From Flavobacteriia bacterium (GTDB taxonomy: Bacteria > Bacteroidota > Bacteroidia > Flavobacteriales_D > Crocinitomicaceae): a stretch of DNA of 59,922 nt. Where the stretch lies: positions 1 to 59,922 of the forward strand of contig CANHQP010000021.1 in the NCBI GenBank assembly GCA_947462925.1, given 5' to 3'. The position numbers and the translations under genes are program-made. Under the pieces are notes generated by a model. It was not told the DNA's origin. It was given only the letters and a program-made list of their open reading frames with translations, and did not search any database. This document shows, piece by piece, positions 35,376-44,392 of the stretch; the first letter of the stretch is position 1; each line of letters starts with the position of its first letter.

Positions 35376-35897
35376 ATGGATATTTTAGCACAAATTGCAT
35401 TAATTGTATTACCTGCAGGAGCAGTTTTATTCACTGTCGTTCTATTTTTGAGAAAACAAAGTGAAAAGGATTTGAGAAATATACAAATTGAATTAAAGAA
35501 AGAGCGACAATCATTTTTCTTGCCGAATCGTGTTGAAGCTTATCAACGTGCTGTTCTATTGATGGAAAGAATTTCACCTAATTCTTTAGTAATGAGGTTA
35601 CATAACCCTGGCTTGCCAGCTAAAATGATGCAAGCAGAATTATTGAAAGCAATCAGAGAAGAATATGACCACAATGTGGCTCAACAAATTTTTATCTCGC
35701 CTAAGGCCTGGGAAATGGTTCGGAATTCAAAAGAAGAAACAATTAAAATCATCAATATTGCAGGCGGACAGATGTCAGATATTTCAATGGCATTAGATTT
35801 AAGTGCGAAAATTTTTGAAATCACCGCAGAAGTTGGACAATTACCAACAGAAATCACAACTGAATTTTTGAAAAGAGAATTGCAAGAGTTGTTTTAG
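35376..35897 (+). CDS. Conserved membrane-anchored protein of unknown function
   Basis: The 173-residue protein has one N-terminal membrane helix (LAQIALIVLPAGAVLFTVVLFL) followed by a charged helix and a soluble domain with RISPNSLVMRLHNPGLPAKM. It resembles a Bacteroidota-specific family of short anchored proteins (possibly DUF7935), but I am not certain of the name. No catalytic motif is visible. The gene has its own promoter box and is monocistronic. An anchored scaffold or regulatory role would fit, without evidence. Confidence 0.7.
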   Translation: MDILAQIALIVLPAGAVLFTVVLFLRKQSEKDLRNIQIELKKERQSFFLPNRVEAYQRAVLLMERISPNSLVMRLHNPGLPAKMMQAELLKAIREEYDHNVAQQIFISPKAWEMVRNSKEETIKIINIAGGQMSDISMALDLSAKIFEITAEVGQLPTEITTEFLKRELQELF

Positions 35898-36137
35898 ATT
35901 ATTAGTTTGATTAAGTCTTTGCTTCGCACTCACTTCTCGGTTGACTGCGTCGATGTTTGAATTCTTAAATTGACAAATAATGTTTATTTGACAAATACAT
36001 TTTCTGTCCATACATTTAGATTTTAACACTAAACAATCTGTGTATCTTCGGCTTTTCTGAATGCATTTTTTGGCTTAAATCGCTGATTTTATATTGAAAA
36101 ATGTTTTTTTTGAGTGAAATATTCAATTTAAGATATT

Positions 36138-36584
36138 ATGCAACAAGGAATCGATTATCTATTTTACAAGGATATCAAAATGATGTCATCTCAATCGCCA
36201 TTGAAGCAAATTGATGGTGTTTTTATTGGTACAAAGAATTATGTATTTATCATCCCAAAAAAATCTACTGGATTTTATTATTTAGTTACAACTTTTAAAT
36301 CACACCAATATTTTGCTGATAGTAGTATTGATGACGGTTGTATTAAATTAATTGCTGAGGCAACTTCAGTTGAAAATCTTGAAAATACTTTCATTGAACT
36401 ACTAGAAAATGATTCTAAAAATGTACATAAAATTGCCGATAAATCCTGGTTTAAACTAAACAAATTTTTCAGCACCTTTAATTTTAGATTTGGAAGTTCA
36501 AAATTGAACTATTCCGCATGCATAATCAAAGGAAAAGATAACGGCAACGAATTAAAAACATTTTACGCTGATATAATTCAATAA
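36138..36584 (+). CDS. Hypothetical protein, 148 aa
   Basis: I do not recognise this protein. It lacks a signal peptide and membrane segments. The N-terminus MQQGIDYLFYKDIKMMSSQ is followed by beta-type segments (GVFIGTKNYVFIIPKKSTGFYYLV) and a helical region around 75-105. The frame is well formed and ends with no terminator hairpin immediately after it. A TATCTTCG box at 36043-36050 may be its promoter, though that would leave a leader of about 80 bases. Codon use is like the neighbours. No partner gene is evident. Confidence 0.65.
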   Translation: MQQGIDYLFYKDIKMMSSQSPLKQIDGVFIGTKNYVFIIPKKSTGFYYLVTTFKSHQYFADSSIDDGCIKLIAEATSVENLENTFIELLENDSKNVHKIADKSWFKLNKFFSTFNFRFGSSKLNYSACIIKGKDNGNELKTFYADIIQ

Positions 36585-36606
36585 AATAAACGCTAATTTA
36601 TGATAT

Positions 36607-36637
36607 GTAGTAACTTACCCTAGGAGGTAAGTTCTAC
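36607..36637. other. Strong unassigned hairpin
   Basis: An 8-bp perfect stem (AACTTACC with GGTAAGTT, 6-nt loop CTAGGA) is extended by GTAG/CTAC after one bulged base. It lies 23 bp after the gene ending at 36584. There is no T run directly after it, so it is not a standard terminator. Confidence 0.7.
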
Positions 36638-36785
36638 TTGTCGCGTTTTTAAAAAAAATCTGCTACATAATTTGAATTTTACCACACCTATTTTACAACC
36701 TTTGGTTACTTTTTCGAAAACCTTTAGTCTTGCAGATTTTGTACAGTATTGGATACAAGTTTTATTCAATTCACAAATATAAAAG

Positions 36786-37247
36786 CTACTTTCTTTTTAC
36801 ATAAAGTGATTCATATTGATCAACCCATTGTTGAACAGTCATTTTGCGCATCAATTCTGCAATTAAATCGTATGGAATTTGATCCATTTTTTTGAATCGC
36901 ATGCAGCTTTTTCCCATGTCCAATTTGGCTTTGGAGTGTTTAGGATATTCTTCTTGAAACCAAGTCAATAACTCAGGACTTCCATAAATACCCATGTGAT
37001 ACAAAGCAATGTTGTTTTTTTGCGATGCCACATTCATAAAAGGCAAAGGCAATTCAGGTGTGCAATGATATCCTGAAGGATAAGTGCTGTGAGGTACAAC
37101 ATATCCAATCATTCCATAACTCATTGTTTCATGGAATCCTTCAGGAATATTTTCCAAAATGACCGCTCTTAATTTTTGCATTGCCTCCTTTCTGTCTTCT
37201 GGCAATTCTTCCATATAAGCTTCAACTGTAGCTGCTTTACTTTGCAT
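36786..37247 (-). CDS. DUF1801 domain protein
   Basis: The product (153 residues from ATG 37247) has the DUF1801 layout: an N-terminal VEAYMEELPEDRKEAMQKLRAV helix, MSYGMIGYV, then a PLPFMNVASQKNNIALYHMG block and a C-terminal KSCMRFKKMDQIPYDLIAEL segment. The fold is YdhG-like; its function is unknown. Start 37247 is chosen because the longer frame from 37328 would overlap the yfhO terminator and adds 27 unrelated residues. A second DUF1801 gene in this window (16615-16988) is frameshifted, so the families are represented twice. Confidence 0.88.
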   Translation of the reverse strand: MQSKAATVEAYMEELPEDRKEAMQKLRAVILENIPEGFHETMSYGMIGYVVPHSTYPSGYHCTPELPLPFMNVASQKNNIALYHMGIYGSPELLTWFQEEYPKHSKAKLDMGKSCMRFKKMDQIPYDLIAELMRKMTVQQWVDQYESLYVKRK

Positions 37248-37301
37248 AATTTGAAATTTATAATTTGTCTTAGAACAAATATAGTTTTTTAAAATTGACT
37301 C

Positions 37302-37336
37302 AAAAAAAATCCCAATACTGAATTTCAATATTGGGA
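37302..37336 (-). terminator. Intrinsic terminator of the yfhO-type gene
   Basis: On the minus strand the 8-bp stem TCCCAATA/TATTGGGA (loop 11 nt) is followed by eight T residues. It lies 20 bp after the stop at 37356. Confidence 0.85.
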
Positions 37337-37355
37337 CTCTTAAATCAATATACTT

Positions 37356-40300
37356 TTAAGCTTTTGTTTGCTCGTTGTTTAATCGCTTTTTTCTTTTCTT
37401 CATAAATTTCGCTACATTTTCTGTAATAAACAATGAAAGTAGTGATAAGAGAATTATACTACCTATTTGCGCATAAGTATTTGCCATTTCGAATTTCGGC
37501 AAATTGAACGAGAATTCAATCTCGTTATTTCCAGCAGGTAGTTCAATTCCTCTCAACAAATAGTTTGTTTTGCGAATATCAACTTCTTTTCCGTTGACAG
37601 TTGCAGTCCAGCCTTCCGGATAATAAACTTCAGAGAAAACTGCAAATTGCTTGCTGCTGCTATTAGATTGATAAGTTATTTTATTTGGCGCATAGGAAGT
37701 CATTTGAATCGTTCCTTCACCTGAATATGTCAATGAAGATAATTTTTGCGCTTCTGACTTCAACATTACGGCTTCTTCATTTGGTTTGAATTCGTCTGAA
37801 ATAGACATTTCAACCATTTTCAAGAAAGATTTTGCTGTATCCAATTGTAAAGCTGACGCCATGATCCAATTGGTTTTACCGTTTACATCCATCACAAAGC
37901 AAGCTTTCACGCCTTCTGGCAAACCATTTTGTAAACGCACTTCAATGGTATCTCCTTGTAAAACATATTTGATTTCTTCAGAGCCATAAGCATTTCCATT
38001 TTTAATCGGCACATTGTTGACCAATAAACTTCCAACACCTATATTTTTTAAATCAAATTGATTACCCAGTGCTCTAATTTCTTGATCTGGTGTAGCAAAT
38101 GTTGCAATTTTTCTTACCATCCATGCATTTCCTAAAGCTGTTGGATTTGGATTGGTAGTCACAATTCCTTGTTTGTCTTGTTGCATAAAATATTTAACAT
38201 TCAACATGTCATATACTTTGTTATTCATTTTAGACAAATGATAATCAAATACATTTTGAATATTTCTCAATTTAGCACCGTGATATCCACCCAAAGATTT
38301 ATGGAAATAGGCTGCATTTGAACTGTTAAATCCTCCACTTAAATCAAAAACCCTGTAATTTGTATTTCTATTTAAAGCAGCAAATTTATATGCATTTTCA
38401 ACTCTTCTTCTATCTGCTCCTTCATATCCTAATTCGTCAGCTTTGGCTTTTCCCTCTCGCAATCCAGCATCAACTTTGGCTTTCAAAGAAGGACTTTCGG
38501 CTAATTCATTTTCTAAAATAGTTACATCTGCGGGTGACTCGGCAATTGGATAAAGGGTATTCACTCTATAGTCCCAAAATTTATAACCGGAACCCTCTTC
38601 TTGTGAACCTAGGTAATTTCGATCTACAGGAACCAAATCTAAAAGAATGAAAAAAGCCAATAATATTACTGTAACTTCGTTTGGTAATTGAGTATAAAAG
38701 AAAATAGCGATAGCTCCAATTGCCAAGACTAAAAACAAAATCGAGCGATTCATACTTGAGTCAAAAATCGCTTTTCTTGCTACTTGTAAATTTTCAAATC
38801 GTTTTTCAGCTGGCTGCACTTGGGCATCGATGAATGCATTTACTTGTGCTGTGTTTTTTGGATCAATTTGATATTGTGCCATTTGCTCTGGAGACAAACT
38901 CATCACTTGATTTCTCATGTAAGCAGGCAAATTCGCCATCTGGTCTTTTTCTGCTTGAGAAGTATAGCCATCTCCCAAACCAACAAATTTCATTCCTAAC
39001 AAGAAAATGAACATAGCACCGGAAGTAATTAAAAATAATTTCTTTTTCTCCTTCAATGATTCTTTTTCCTTGTACAACAAATTCAAAAATAATACACCTA
39101 AAAGGGGAATACATAATTCTACCACCACAATAATAATTGTTGGTGCTCTAAATTTATTGTAGCCTGGAACATTCTCTAAAAAGAAATCTGTCAAACCCAT
39201 GAAGTTTTTACCCCAAGAAAGAGCTAGAGCTAACAGGGTCACTCCGAAAAGAGCCCATTTGACAGGTGTTTTTAGGAAAACCAAACCAAGCAGACCAAGG
39301 AAAACAACAATAATACCTATATAAGCCGGTCCAGAAACTTGTGGTTGATCTCCCCAGTAAGATGGACTACTGTTTAACAAATCATTGATTTCAGAACTTG
39401 ACAAGTCCATGTTTTCAACTTGCTCTGAAAAGTGAGTATTGGCAATTGCACCTGGAGCTGAACCTTTGATGTATGGTGAAAGAATCGTAAAAGTTTCGCC
39501 GATACCATTGCTATATTGGGTAACATAATCTTTATCTAATCCGGTAGTTGCATTTGATTTATTTGAAGTTCCATCTGGATTCATCGTAATATCGTTAGCT
39601 CCACGAATTGAATGAGTTGAATAGTCATTTGTCAAGGCGATATTTCCATAGTTAATCATTAATGCTAATGCGTATGCACCAACTATTCCAGCAGTTGCAA
39701 TGAAAAAATGCTTGAAATTTTTCTTTAAAAAAGCATCAACAAAGAGCGCTAGTCCCAACCCAAGCAAAAGAATTCCTAAATAATAAGTGACTTGCAAGTG
39801 ATTTACACACATCTCCAAAGTCATAAAAAGTGCTGAAAGTATGGCGCCCCATTTTATATTTCGCTGGTAAGCAAGAAAAAAACTTCCGACAACTGGAGCC
39901 ATAAATGCAACAGCCAAGGCTTTTGTGTTGTGTCCTGCCTGAATAATTATAATATCATAACTTGCAAATCCAAATGCAATTGCACCCAAGAAACCAACCC
40001 AAGGATTGATTCTCAAACAGATGGCTAAAACATAGAATCCAAGCATATAGAGCAAGGTAATTCCTGCTGGAGGAGGCAACATCTCTAAAAACTGATCTAA
40101 ACCACCTTTGATAAAGTTACCAGCATAGATGACTGAAATCTGAATTGATGGCATTCCTCCAAACATTGAATTTGTCCACAAGGTTTCTTCACCCGTTTTT
40201 TCTCGATGATTCACAATCTCATGGGCGGCACCACTGAATTGCTCAATATCATGCTGTTTCAATCCATAGCCTGAAAATTGAAGACTAAAATAGCTGCATG

Positions 40301-40370
40301 TAATTACGACCATCAAAGTAACAATGGCAAAATGAGGCCAATACTTATTGAAAAATTGCTTTAAATTCAT
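37356..40370 (-). CDS. YfhO-family polytopic membrane protein (GT-C-like glycosyltransferase)
   Basis: The 1004-residue protein has an N-terminal membrane helix (FAIVTLMVVITCSYFSLQF), many further helices through about residue 600, then a large soluble domain with AYFHKSLGGYHGAKL and NVKYFMQQ, and a last helix near 970. This matches YfhO, a GT-C-type lipid-linked sugar transferase family involved in surface glycan or glycolipid modification; the donor and acceptor are not known here. The motif FSGAAHEIVNHREKTGEETLW in the first loop is typical of Bacteroidota members. It appears to be a single transcript with a promoter box at 40410-40417 and its own terminator. Confidence 0.9.
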   Translation of the reverse strand: MNLKQFFNKYWPHFAIVTLMVVITCSYFSLQFSGYGLKQHDIEQFSGAAHEIVNHREKTGEETLWTNSMFGGMPSIQISVIYAGNFIKGGLDQFLEMLPPPAGITLLYMLGFYVLAICLRINPWVGFLGAIAFGFASYDIIIIQAGHNTKALAVAFMAPVVGSFFLAYQRNIKWGAILSALFMTLEMCVNHLQVTYYLGILLLGLGLALFVDAFLKKNFKHFFIATAGIVGAYALALMINYGNIALTNDYSTHSIRGANDITMNPDGTSNKSNATTGLDKDYVTQYSNGIGETFTILSPYIKGSAPGAIANTHFSEQVENMDLSSSEINDLLNSSPSYWGDQPQVSGPAYIGIIVVFLGLLGLVFLKTPVKWALFGVTLLALALSWGKNFMGLTDFFLENVPGYNKFRAPTIIIVVVELCIPLLGVLFLNLLYKEKESLKEKKKLFLITSGAMFIFLLGMKFVGLGDGYTSQAEKDQMANLPAYMRNQVMSLSPEQMAQYQIDPKNTAQVNAFIDAQVQPAEKRFENLQVARKAIFDSSMNRSILFLVLAIGAIAIFFYTQLPNEVTVILLAFFILLDLVPVDRNYLGSQEEGSGYKFWDYRVNTLYPIAESPADVTILENELAESPSLKAKVDAGLREGKAKADELGYEGADRRRVENAYKFAALNRNTNYRVFDLSGGFNSSNAAYFHKSLGGYHGAKLRNIQNVFDYHLSKMNNKVYDMLNVKYFMQQDKQGIVTTNPNPTALGNAWMVRKIATFATPDQEIRALGNQFDLKNIGVGSLLVNNVPIKNGNAYGSEEIKYVLQGDTIEVRLQNGLPEGVKACFVMDVNGKTNWIMASALQLDTAKSFLKMVEMSISDEFKPNEEAVMLKSEAQKLSSLTYSGEGTIQMTSYAPNKITYQSNSSSKQFAVFSEVYYPEGWTATVNGKEVDIRKTNYLLRGIELPAGNNEIEFSFNLPKFEMANTYAQIGSIILLSLLSLFITENVAKFMKKRKKRLNNEQTKA

Positions 40371-40409
40371 AATTTATCTTGAATTTGGAAGATACAAAAG
40401 ACTGAAAAT

Positions 40410-40417
40410 CAAATATA
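40410..40417 (-). promoter_or_regulatory. -7 box TATATTTG (minus strand) upstream of the yfhO-type gene
   Basis: An exact TAnnTTTG match lies 40 bp upstream of the start codon at 40370, read on the minus strand. Confidence 0.6.
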
Positions 40418-40508
40418 TCTTACCGATTAATTAATGCTATTGTTTTAATATTTTCTTTAAATTTCGCTATGAAGATAATGATTGCTAGCAAGGTAATGAA
40501 ATGAAAAT

Positions 40509-40547
40509 AAAAAAATCCATGAAAATTCGATTCCATGGATTTTTTTA
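40509..40547. terminator. Bidirectional intrinsic terminator after carB-DUF4834
   Basis: TCCATG (40516-40521) pairs with CATGGA (40534-40539), extended on both sides by A-T pairs, so T runs follow on both strands. It ends the minus-strand carB-DUF4834 unit (stop at 40559). Confidence 0.85.
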
Positions 40548-40558
40548 AACTTTATTTT

Positions 40559-40801
40559 TCAATTCTTTACTTCTTCATAATCAACATCTTCAAAGGGTTC
40601 ACTTGATTTGGCAGTTTTACCAACCAATATTGTTTTTCCTTTATTCTTTTCAACGTATTTTCTTTGCTTTTCTAATTGATCACGCTCAGCTTTACCTCTA
40701 TTTTGTTCGTCAATATTTCTTTTTGCAATCATCAATTGGCCCATGAATCGAAGTACAACTATGACTCCAATGATGATTAATATCATTCTTAATACGCCCA
40801 T
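40559..40801 (-). CDS. DUF4834 family small membrane protein
   Basis: The 80-residue protein has one N-terminal membrane helix (MILIIIGVIVVLRFMGQLM) followed by a charged helix and a short acidic tail (PFEDVDYEEVKN). This is the layout of the Bacteroidota DUF4834 family, whose function is unknown. It starts 4 bp after the carB stop, so it is co-transcribed with carB. A shared function with pyrimidine/arginine synthesis is not implied. Confidence 0.85.
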   Translation of the reverse strand: MGVLRMILIIIGVIVVLRFMGQLMIAKRNIDEQNRGKAERDQLEKQRKYVEKNKGKTILVGKTAKSSEPFEDVDYEEVKN

Positions 40802-40805
40802 TTTT

Positions 40806-43622
40806 TTAACGAGATAAATGCATGTTTCTCTCTGAATAAATCTTTGTAAAGAAAGGGTCTTTCAATGTTTTAATAAAACGAATTCCCTCCCCAGTCGATT
40901 TCATTTCAGGTCCTAATTCTTTCTTTACATCAGGAAATTTTTCATAGGAGAAAACTGGAATTTTAATCGCATATCCTTCTTTTCTAGGTTGGAAATTGAA
41001 ATCTTTAACTTTAGAGTGTCCCAACATCACTTTCGTTGCATAATTGACATAAGGTTCGTCATATGCTTTTGCTATAAAAGGAACTGTTCTTGAAGCTCTT
41101 GGATTGGCTTCAATTACATACACTTTGTCGTCTTTAATCGCGAATTGAATATTGATCAAACCAACTGTTTTCAATGCCAAAGCAACTTTTTTAGTGATTT
41201 CTTCTATTTGAAGTAAAACGAAATCTCCTAAATTGTAAGGAGGAAGTACTGCATAAGAATCTCCAGAGTGAATTCCAGCAGGTTCTATGTGCTGCATAAT
41301 TCCAATGATGTAAACATCTTCGCCGTCACAAATCGCATCTGCTTCAGCTTCAATGGCTCCACCGATAAAATGGTCTAACAAAATTTGATTTTGTCCCATT
41401 TCTCCGATGATGTCCACCACATGGTGTTCCAATTCTTCTTCGTTGATGACAATTTTCATTTTTTGTCCACCCAAAACGTACGATGGACGCACCAATAATG
41501 GGAAACCTAAATCTTTCGAAAGTTCAATCGCTTGTTCAGCATCTTGTACAATTCCGTATTTAGGGAATAAAATATTGTTTTCTTCTAAGACTTTAGAGAA
41601 ACGACCTCTATCTTCCGCTAAATCTAGCGCTTCGAAGCTTGTTCCTAAAATCTTGATTCCGAATCTTTCTAATTTTTGCGCTAATTTCAAAGCAGTTTGT
41701 CCACCTAATTGCACAATCACACCCTCAGGTTTTTCATGCTTGATGATGTCGTAAATGTGCTCCCAGAAAACTGGCTCAAAGTATAATTTATCAGCAGTAT
41801 CAAAATCTGTAGAAACAGTTTCAGGATTACAATTGATCATAATTGTTTCGTAACCACATTCTTTTGCAGCTAAAACACCATGTACACAACTGTAGTCAAA
41901 TTCAATTCCTTGTCCAATTCTGTTTGGTCCTGAACCCAACACAATTACTTTTTTACGATCTGAAGCGACGCTTTCGTTTTCGTACTCAAAAGTACTGTAA
42001 TAATAAGGCGTTTGTGCTTCAAATTCAGCTGCACAAGTATCAACCAATTTGTAAACACGTTGAATTCCCATTTCAGTACGTTTGTTGTAAACTTCTGATT
42101 CTAAACAACGCAACAAATGAGCGATTTGTCTGTCCGCGTAGCCTTTTTGTTTGGCTGTAAACAACAAATCTTTGGGTAAATTCCCTAAATGGAATTTCTC
42201 AATTTTTCTCTCAAGTTTGATTAAATCCTCAATTTGTTTCAAGAACCAAACATCAATGCGCGTTTTTTCGTGAATCGTTTTAAAAGGAATTCCCAATTTA
42301 ATCGCATCATAAACATGAAATAATCGGTTCCAACTTGCATTTTCCAATGAGTATAAAATGGCAGCTTGATCGGTCAATTCTTTGCCATCAGCACCCAAAC
42401 CATTTCTATTTATTTCCAGTGACTGACAAGCTTTTTGCAATGCTTCTTGAAAAGATCTTCCAATTCCCATTACTTCTCCCACAGATTTCATTTGAAGACC
42501 TAATCTTCTGTCTGTTCCTGGGAATTTATTGAAATTCCAACGCGGAATTTTAACGATTACATAGTCCAACGTTGGTTCAAACAACGCCGATGTATTTTTA
42601 GTAATTTGATTGCTTAATTCATCCAAGTGGTAGCCAATCGCCAATTTTGAGGCAATTTTCGCAATTGGATAACCTGTTGCTTTCGAAGCCAATGCTGACG
42701 AACGAGAAACACGTGGATTTATTTCAATCGCAATAATATCTTCCGCATCATCCGGAGAAACAGCAAATTGAACGTTACAACCTCCAGCAAAATTTCCGAT
42801 GGAACGCATCATTTTGATGGCCATGTCTCGCATTTTCTGGTAAGTCGTGTCTGACAAAGTCATTGCAGGAGCTACTGTAATTGAATCCCCTGTGTGTATT
42901 CCCATTGGATCAAAATTTTCAATCGAACAGATAATCACCACATTGTCATTTGAATCACGCAATAATTCTAATTCAAATTCCTTCCATCCCAACAAAGCTT
43001 TGTCAATCATTACCTCGTGTATAGGAGAGAGTTGTAGACCACGTTCCAACAATCCATCGAATTCTTTCGGGTCGTGAACGATTGATGCACCAGCTCCACC
43101 TAAGGTGTAAGATGCTCTGATACAAAGTGGAAAACCAAATTTTTGCGCAATTTCTTTTCCTTCAAGGAATGATTTTGCGGTTTGTTGTGGCGCCATTGGA
43201 ACGTCGATTCTTCCCATCAATTCACGAAAAGCTTCTCTGTTTTCGGTAATTTCAATCGCTTTGATATCAACACCAATCATTTCTACGCCATATTCTTCCC
43301 AAATACCCATTTCCTCACATTGAATCGCTAGATTCAAAGCGGTTTGACCTCCCATGGTTGGCAAAACAGCGTTGATTTTGTGTTTTTGAAGAATTTCGAT
43401 GATACTTTCTGGTTCCAAAGGCAACAAATAAACATTATCCGCAACGACTTTATCAGTCATAATGGTTGCTGGATTAGAGTTTATCAAGGTTACTTCGATT
43501 CCTTCTTCTCTCAAAGAACGTGCGGCTTGCGAACCTGCATAATCAAATTCACATGCTTGACCGATAACTATTGGACCGCTACCGATAATTAAAACTGACT
43601 TAATTGATTGATTTTTTGGCAT
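40806..43622 (-). CDS. carB: Carbamoyl-phosphate synthase large subunit
   Basis: The 938-residue protein contains two ATP-grasp synthetase halves. The first begins VLIIGSGPIVIGQACEFDYAGSQA and carries CIRASYTLGGAGASIV and EINPRVSRSSALASKATGYP. The second begins VIVLGSGPNRIGQGIEFDYS and carries LLVRPSYVLGGQKM and EANPRASRTVPFIAKA. A full CarB has about 1070 residues; this copy ends at about the end of the second synthetase half, so the C-terminal allosteric (MGS-like) domain is missing. That short form is known in Bacteroidota. CarB makes carbamoyl phosphate for pyrimidines and arginine. No carA is in the window. Confidence 0.95.
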   Translation of the reverse strand: MPKNQSIKSVLIIGSGPIVIGQACEFDYAGSQAARSLREEGIEVTLINSNPATIMTDKVVADNVYLLPLEPESIIEILQKHKINAVLPTMGGQTALNLAIQCEEMGIWEEYGVEMIGVDIKAIEITENREAFRELMGRIDVPMAPQQTAKSFLEGKEIAQKFGFPLCIRASYTLGGAGASIVHDPKEFDGLLERGLQLSPIHEVMIDKALLGWKEFELELLRDSNDNVVIICSIENFDPMGIHTGDSITVAPAMTLSDTTYQKMRDMAIKMMRSIGNFAGGCNVQFAVSPDDAEDIIAIEINPRVSRSSALASKATGYPIAKIASKLAIGYHLDELSNQITKNTSALFEPTLDYVIVKIPRWNFNKFPGTDRRLGLQMKSVGEVMGIGRSFQEALQKACQSLEINRNGLGADGKELTDQAAILYSLENASWNRLFHVYDAIKLGIPFKTIHEKTRIDVWFLKQIEDLIKLERKIEKFHLGNLPKDLLFTAKQKGYADRQIAHLLRCLESEVYNKRTEMGIQRVYKLVDTCAAEFEAQTPYYYSTFEYENESVASDRKKVIVLGSGPNRIGQGIEFDYSCVHGVLAAKECGYETIMINCNPETVSTDFDTADKLYFEPVFWEHIYDIIKHEKPEGVIVQLGGQTALKLAQKLERFGIKILGTSFEALDLAEDRGRFSKVLEENNILFPKYGIVQDAEQAIELSKDLGFPLLVRPSYVLGGQKMKIVINEEELEHHVVDIIGEMGQNQILLDHFIGGAIEAEADAICDGEDVYIIGIMQHIEPAGIHSGDSYAVLPPYNLGDFVLLQIEEITKKVALALKTVGLINIQFAIKDDKVYVIEANPRASRTVPFIAKAYDEPYVNYATKVMLGHSKVKDFNFQPRKEGYAIKIPVFSYEKFPDVKKELGPEMKSTGEGIRFIKTLKDPFFTKIYSERNMHLSR

Positions 43623-43673
43623 TTTATGCGCTTTATGGATTCAATTTGACAATACTTACCTACAAATTGAGCG

Positions 43674-43681
43674 CAAATTTA
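43674..43681 (-). promoter_or_regulatory. -7 box TAAATTTG (minus strand) upstream of carB
   Basis: An exact TAnnTTTG match lies 52 bp upstream of the carB start, read on the minus strand. Confidence 0.55.
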
Positions 43682-43847
43682 CTGCAAAATTTAGGGTTTC
43701 GCACTATAAAATCATGTGCAGTTTTTAACAATTTTAAAATGATTGTTAATAGCGGTTTTTGAAGTGAAAAAACGGTTGTTTTTTATAGGATGGCGTGAAA
43801 AAAAAGTTTAGTTCCAAAAGGTTGATAAAGTTTTTTGGCAATTGATT

Positions 43848-44013
43848 TCGTACCTACGGCACTCTATTTTGCATGGAGTATATTTTTTACCCATATATTG
43901 TACCTACGGTGCTTTTCGTTGCTTCTTTTAGATGATTTTATATCGATGTCGTACCTACGGCACTTTTTTTTGCCTCGTGTATATTTTTTACCCAGATATC
44001 GTACCTACGGTAC
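43848..44013. repeat. Four imperfect palindromic units at ~50-bp spacing
   Basis: The motif CGTACCTACGGCAC or a one- to two-base variant begins at 43849, 43899, 43950 and 44000, so spacing is 50-51 bp. Units 1 and 3 also share the segment GTATATTTTTTACCCA. The motif can fold as GT-x-CC TAC GG-x-AC. These are REP-like intergenic elements of a type common in Bacteroidota. No ORF is supported here. Confidence 0.85.
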
Positions 44014-44371
44014 TTTTGGTTTCTACCTATATTTCGTGCTTCCCAGCACAAATTTCTTTTTGTTTGAAAATAAATTATTCCTCAATTGATTATAAACATC
44101 TTGTAAGGATGAAATATGGGTAGAAAAAATTAACACTACATTTCAATTCGTCGCGTAGGGACGAAATTCTTCACCAAATAAAGGTGTCGTACCCATAGCA
44201 CTCTAATTTATTTTTGGGGTTGGTTTCTACTCCTATTTCGTGTTTAGCAGCACAAATTTCTTTCCAATGGAAGATTATTGTTCTTCAATTAATGTGAATC
44301 ATCCTTTAAGGATGAAATATGGGTAGAAAAAATTACCACAACATTTCAATTCGTCGCGTAGGGACGAAATT
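43999..44371. repeat. Tandem duplication of a ~190-bp repeat unit (two copies)
   Basis: Copy 1 (about 43999-44169) and copy 2 (about 44187-44371) each contain, in order: a CGTACC-type palindrome, GGTTTCTAC, a GTGCT/AGCAC hairpin (GTGTT/AGCAC in copy 2, still pairing), GGATGAAATATGGGTAGAAA, and TTCGTCGCGTAGGGACGAA. The equivalent GGTTTCTAC segments start 204 bp apart. The two copies are diverged in the AT-rich parts but nearly identical over the last 60 bp. Confidence 0.85.
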
Positions 44372-44392
44372 ATGCTGTTAATGAGCTTGAAC

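Noticed and set aside
37248-37328. Longer start (37328) for the DUF1801 gene
   Set aside because: It runs through the terminator of the preceding yfhO-type gene and adds residues unlike the family.
40806-43622. CarB truncated by mutation because it lacks the C-terminal allosteric domain
   Set aside because: The frame ends cleanly after a complete second synthetase half and the short form is known in Bacteroidota; a downstream remnant is not seen.
43848-44013. CRISPR-like array because of regular 50-bp spacing
   Set aside because: Repeats are only about 14 bp and vary at several positions, two of the spacers share long segments, and no cas gene is in the window. REP-like repeats explain it better.
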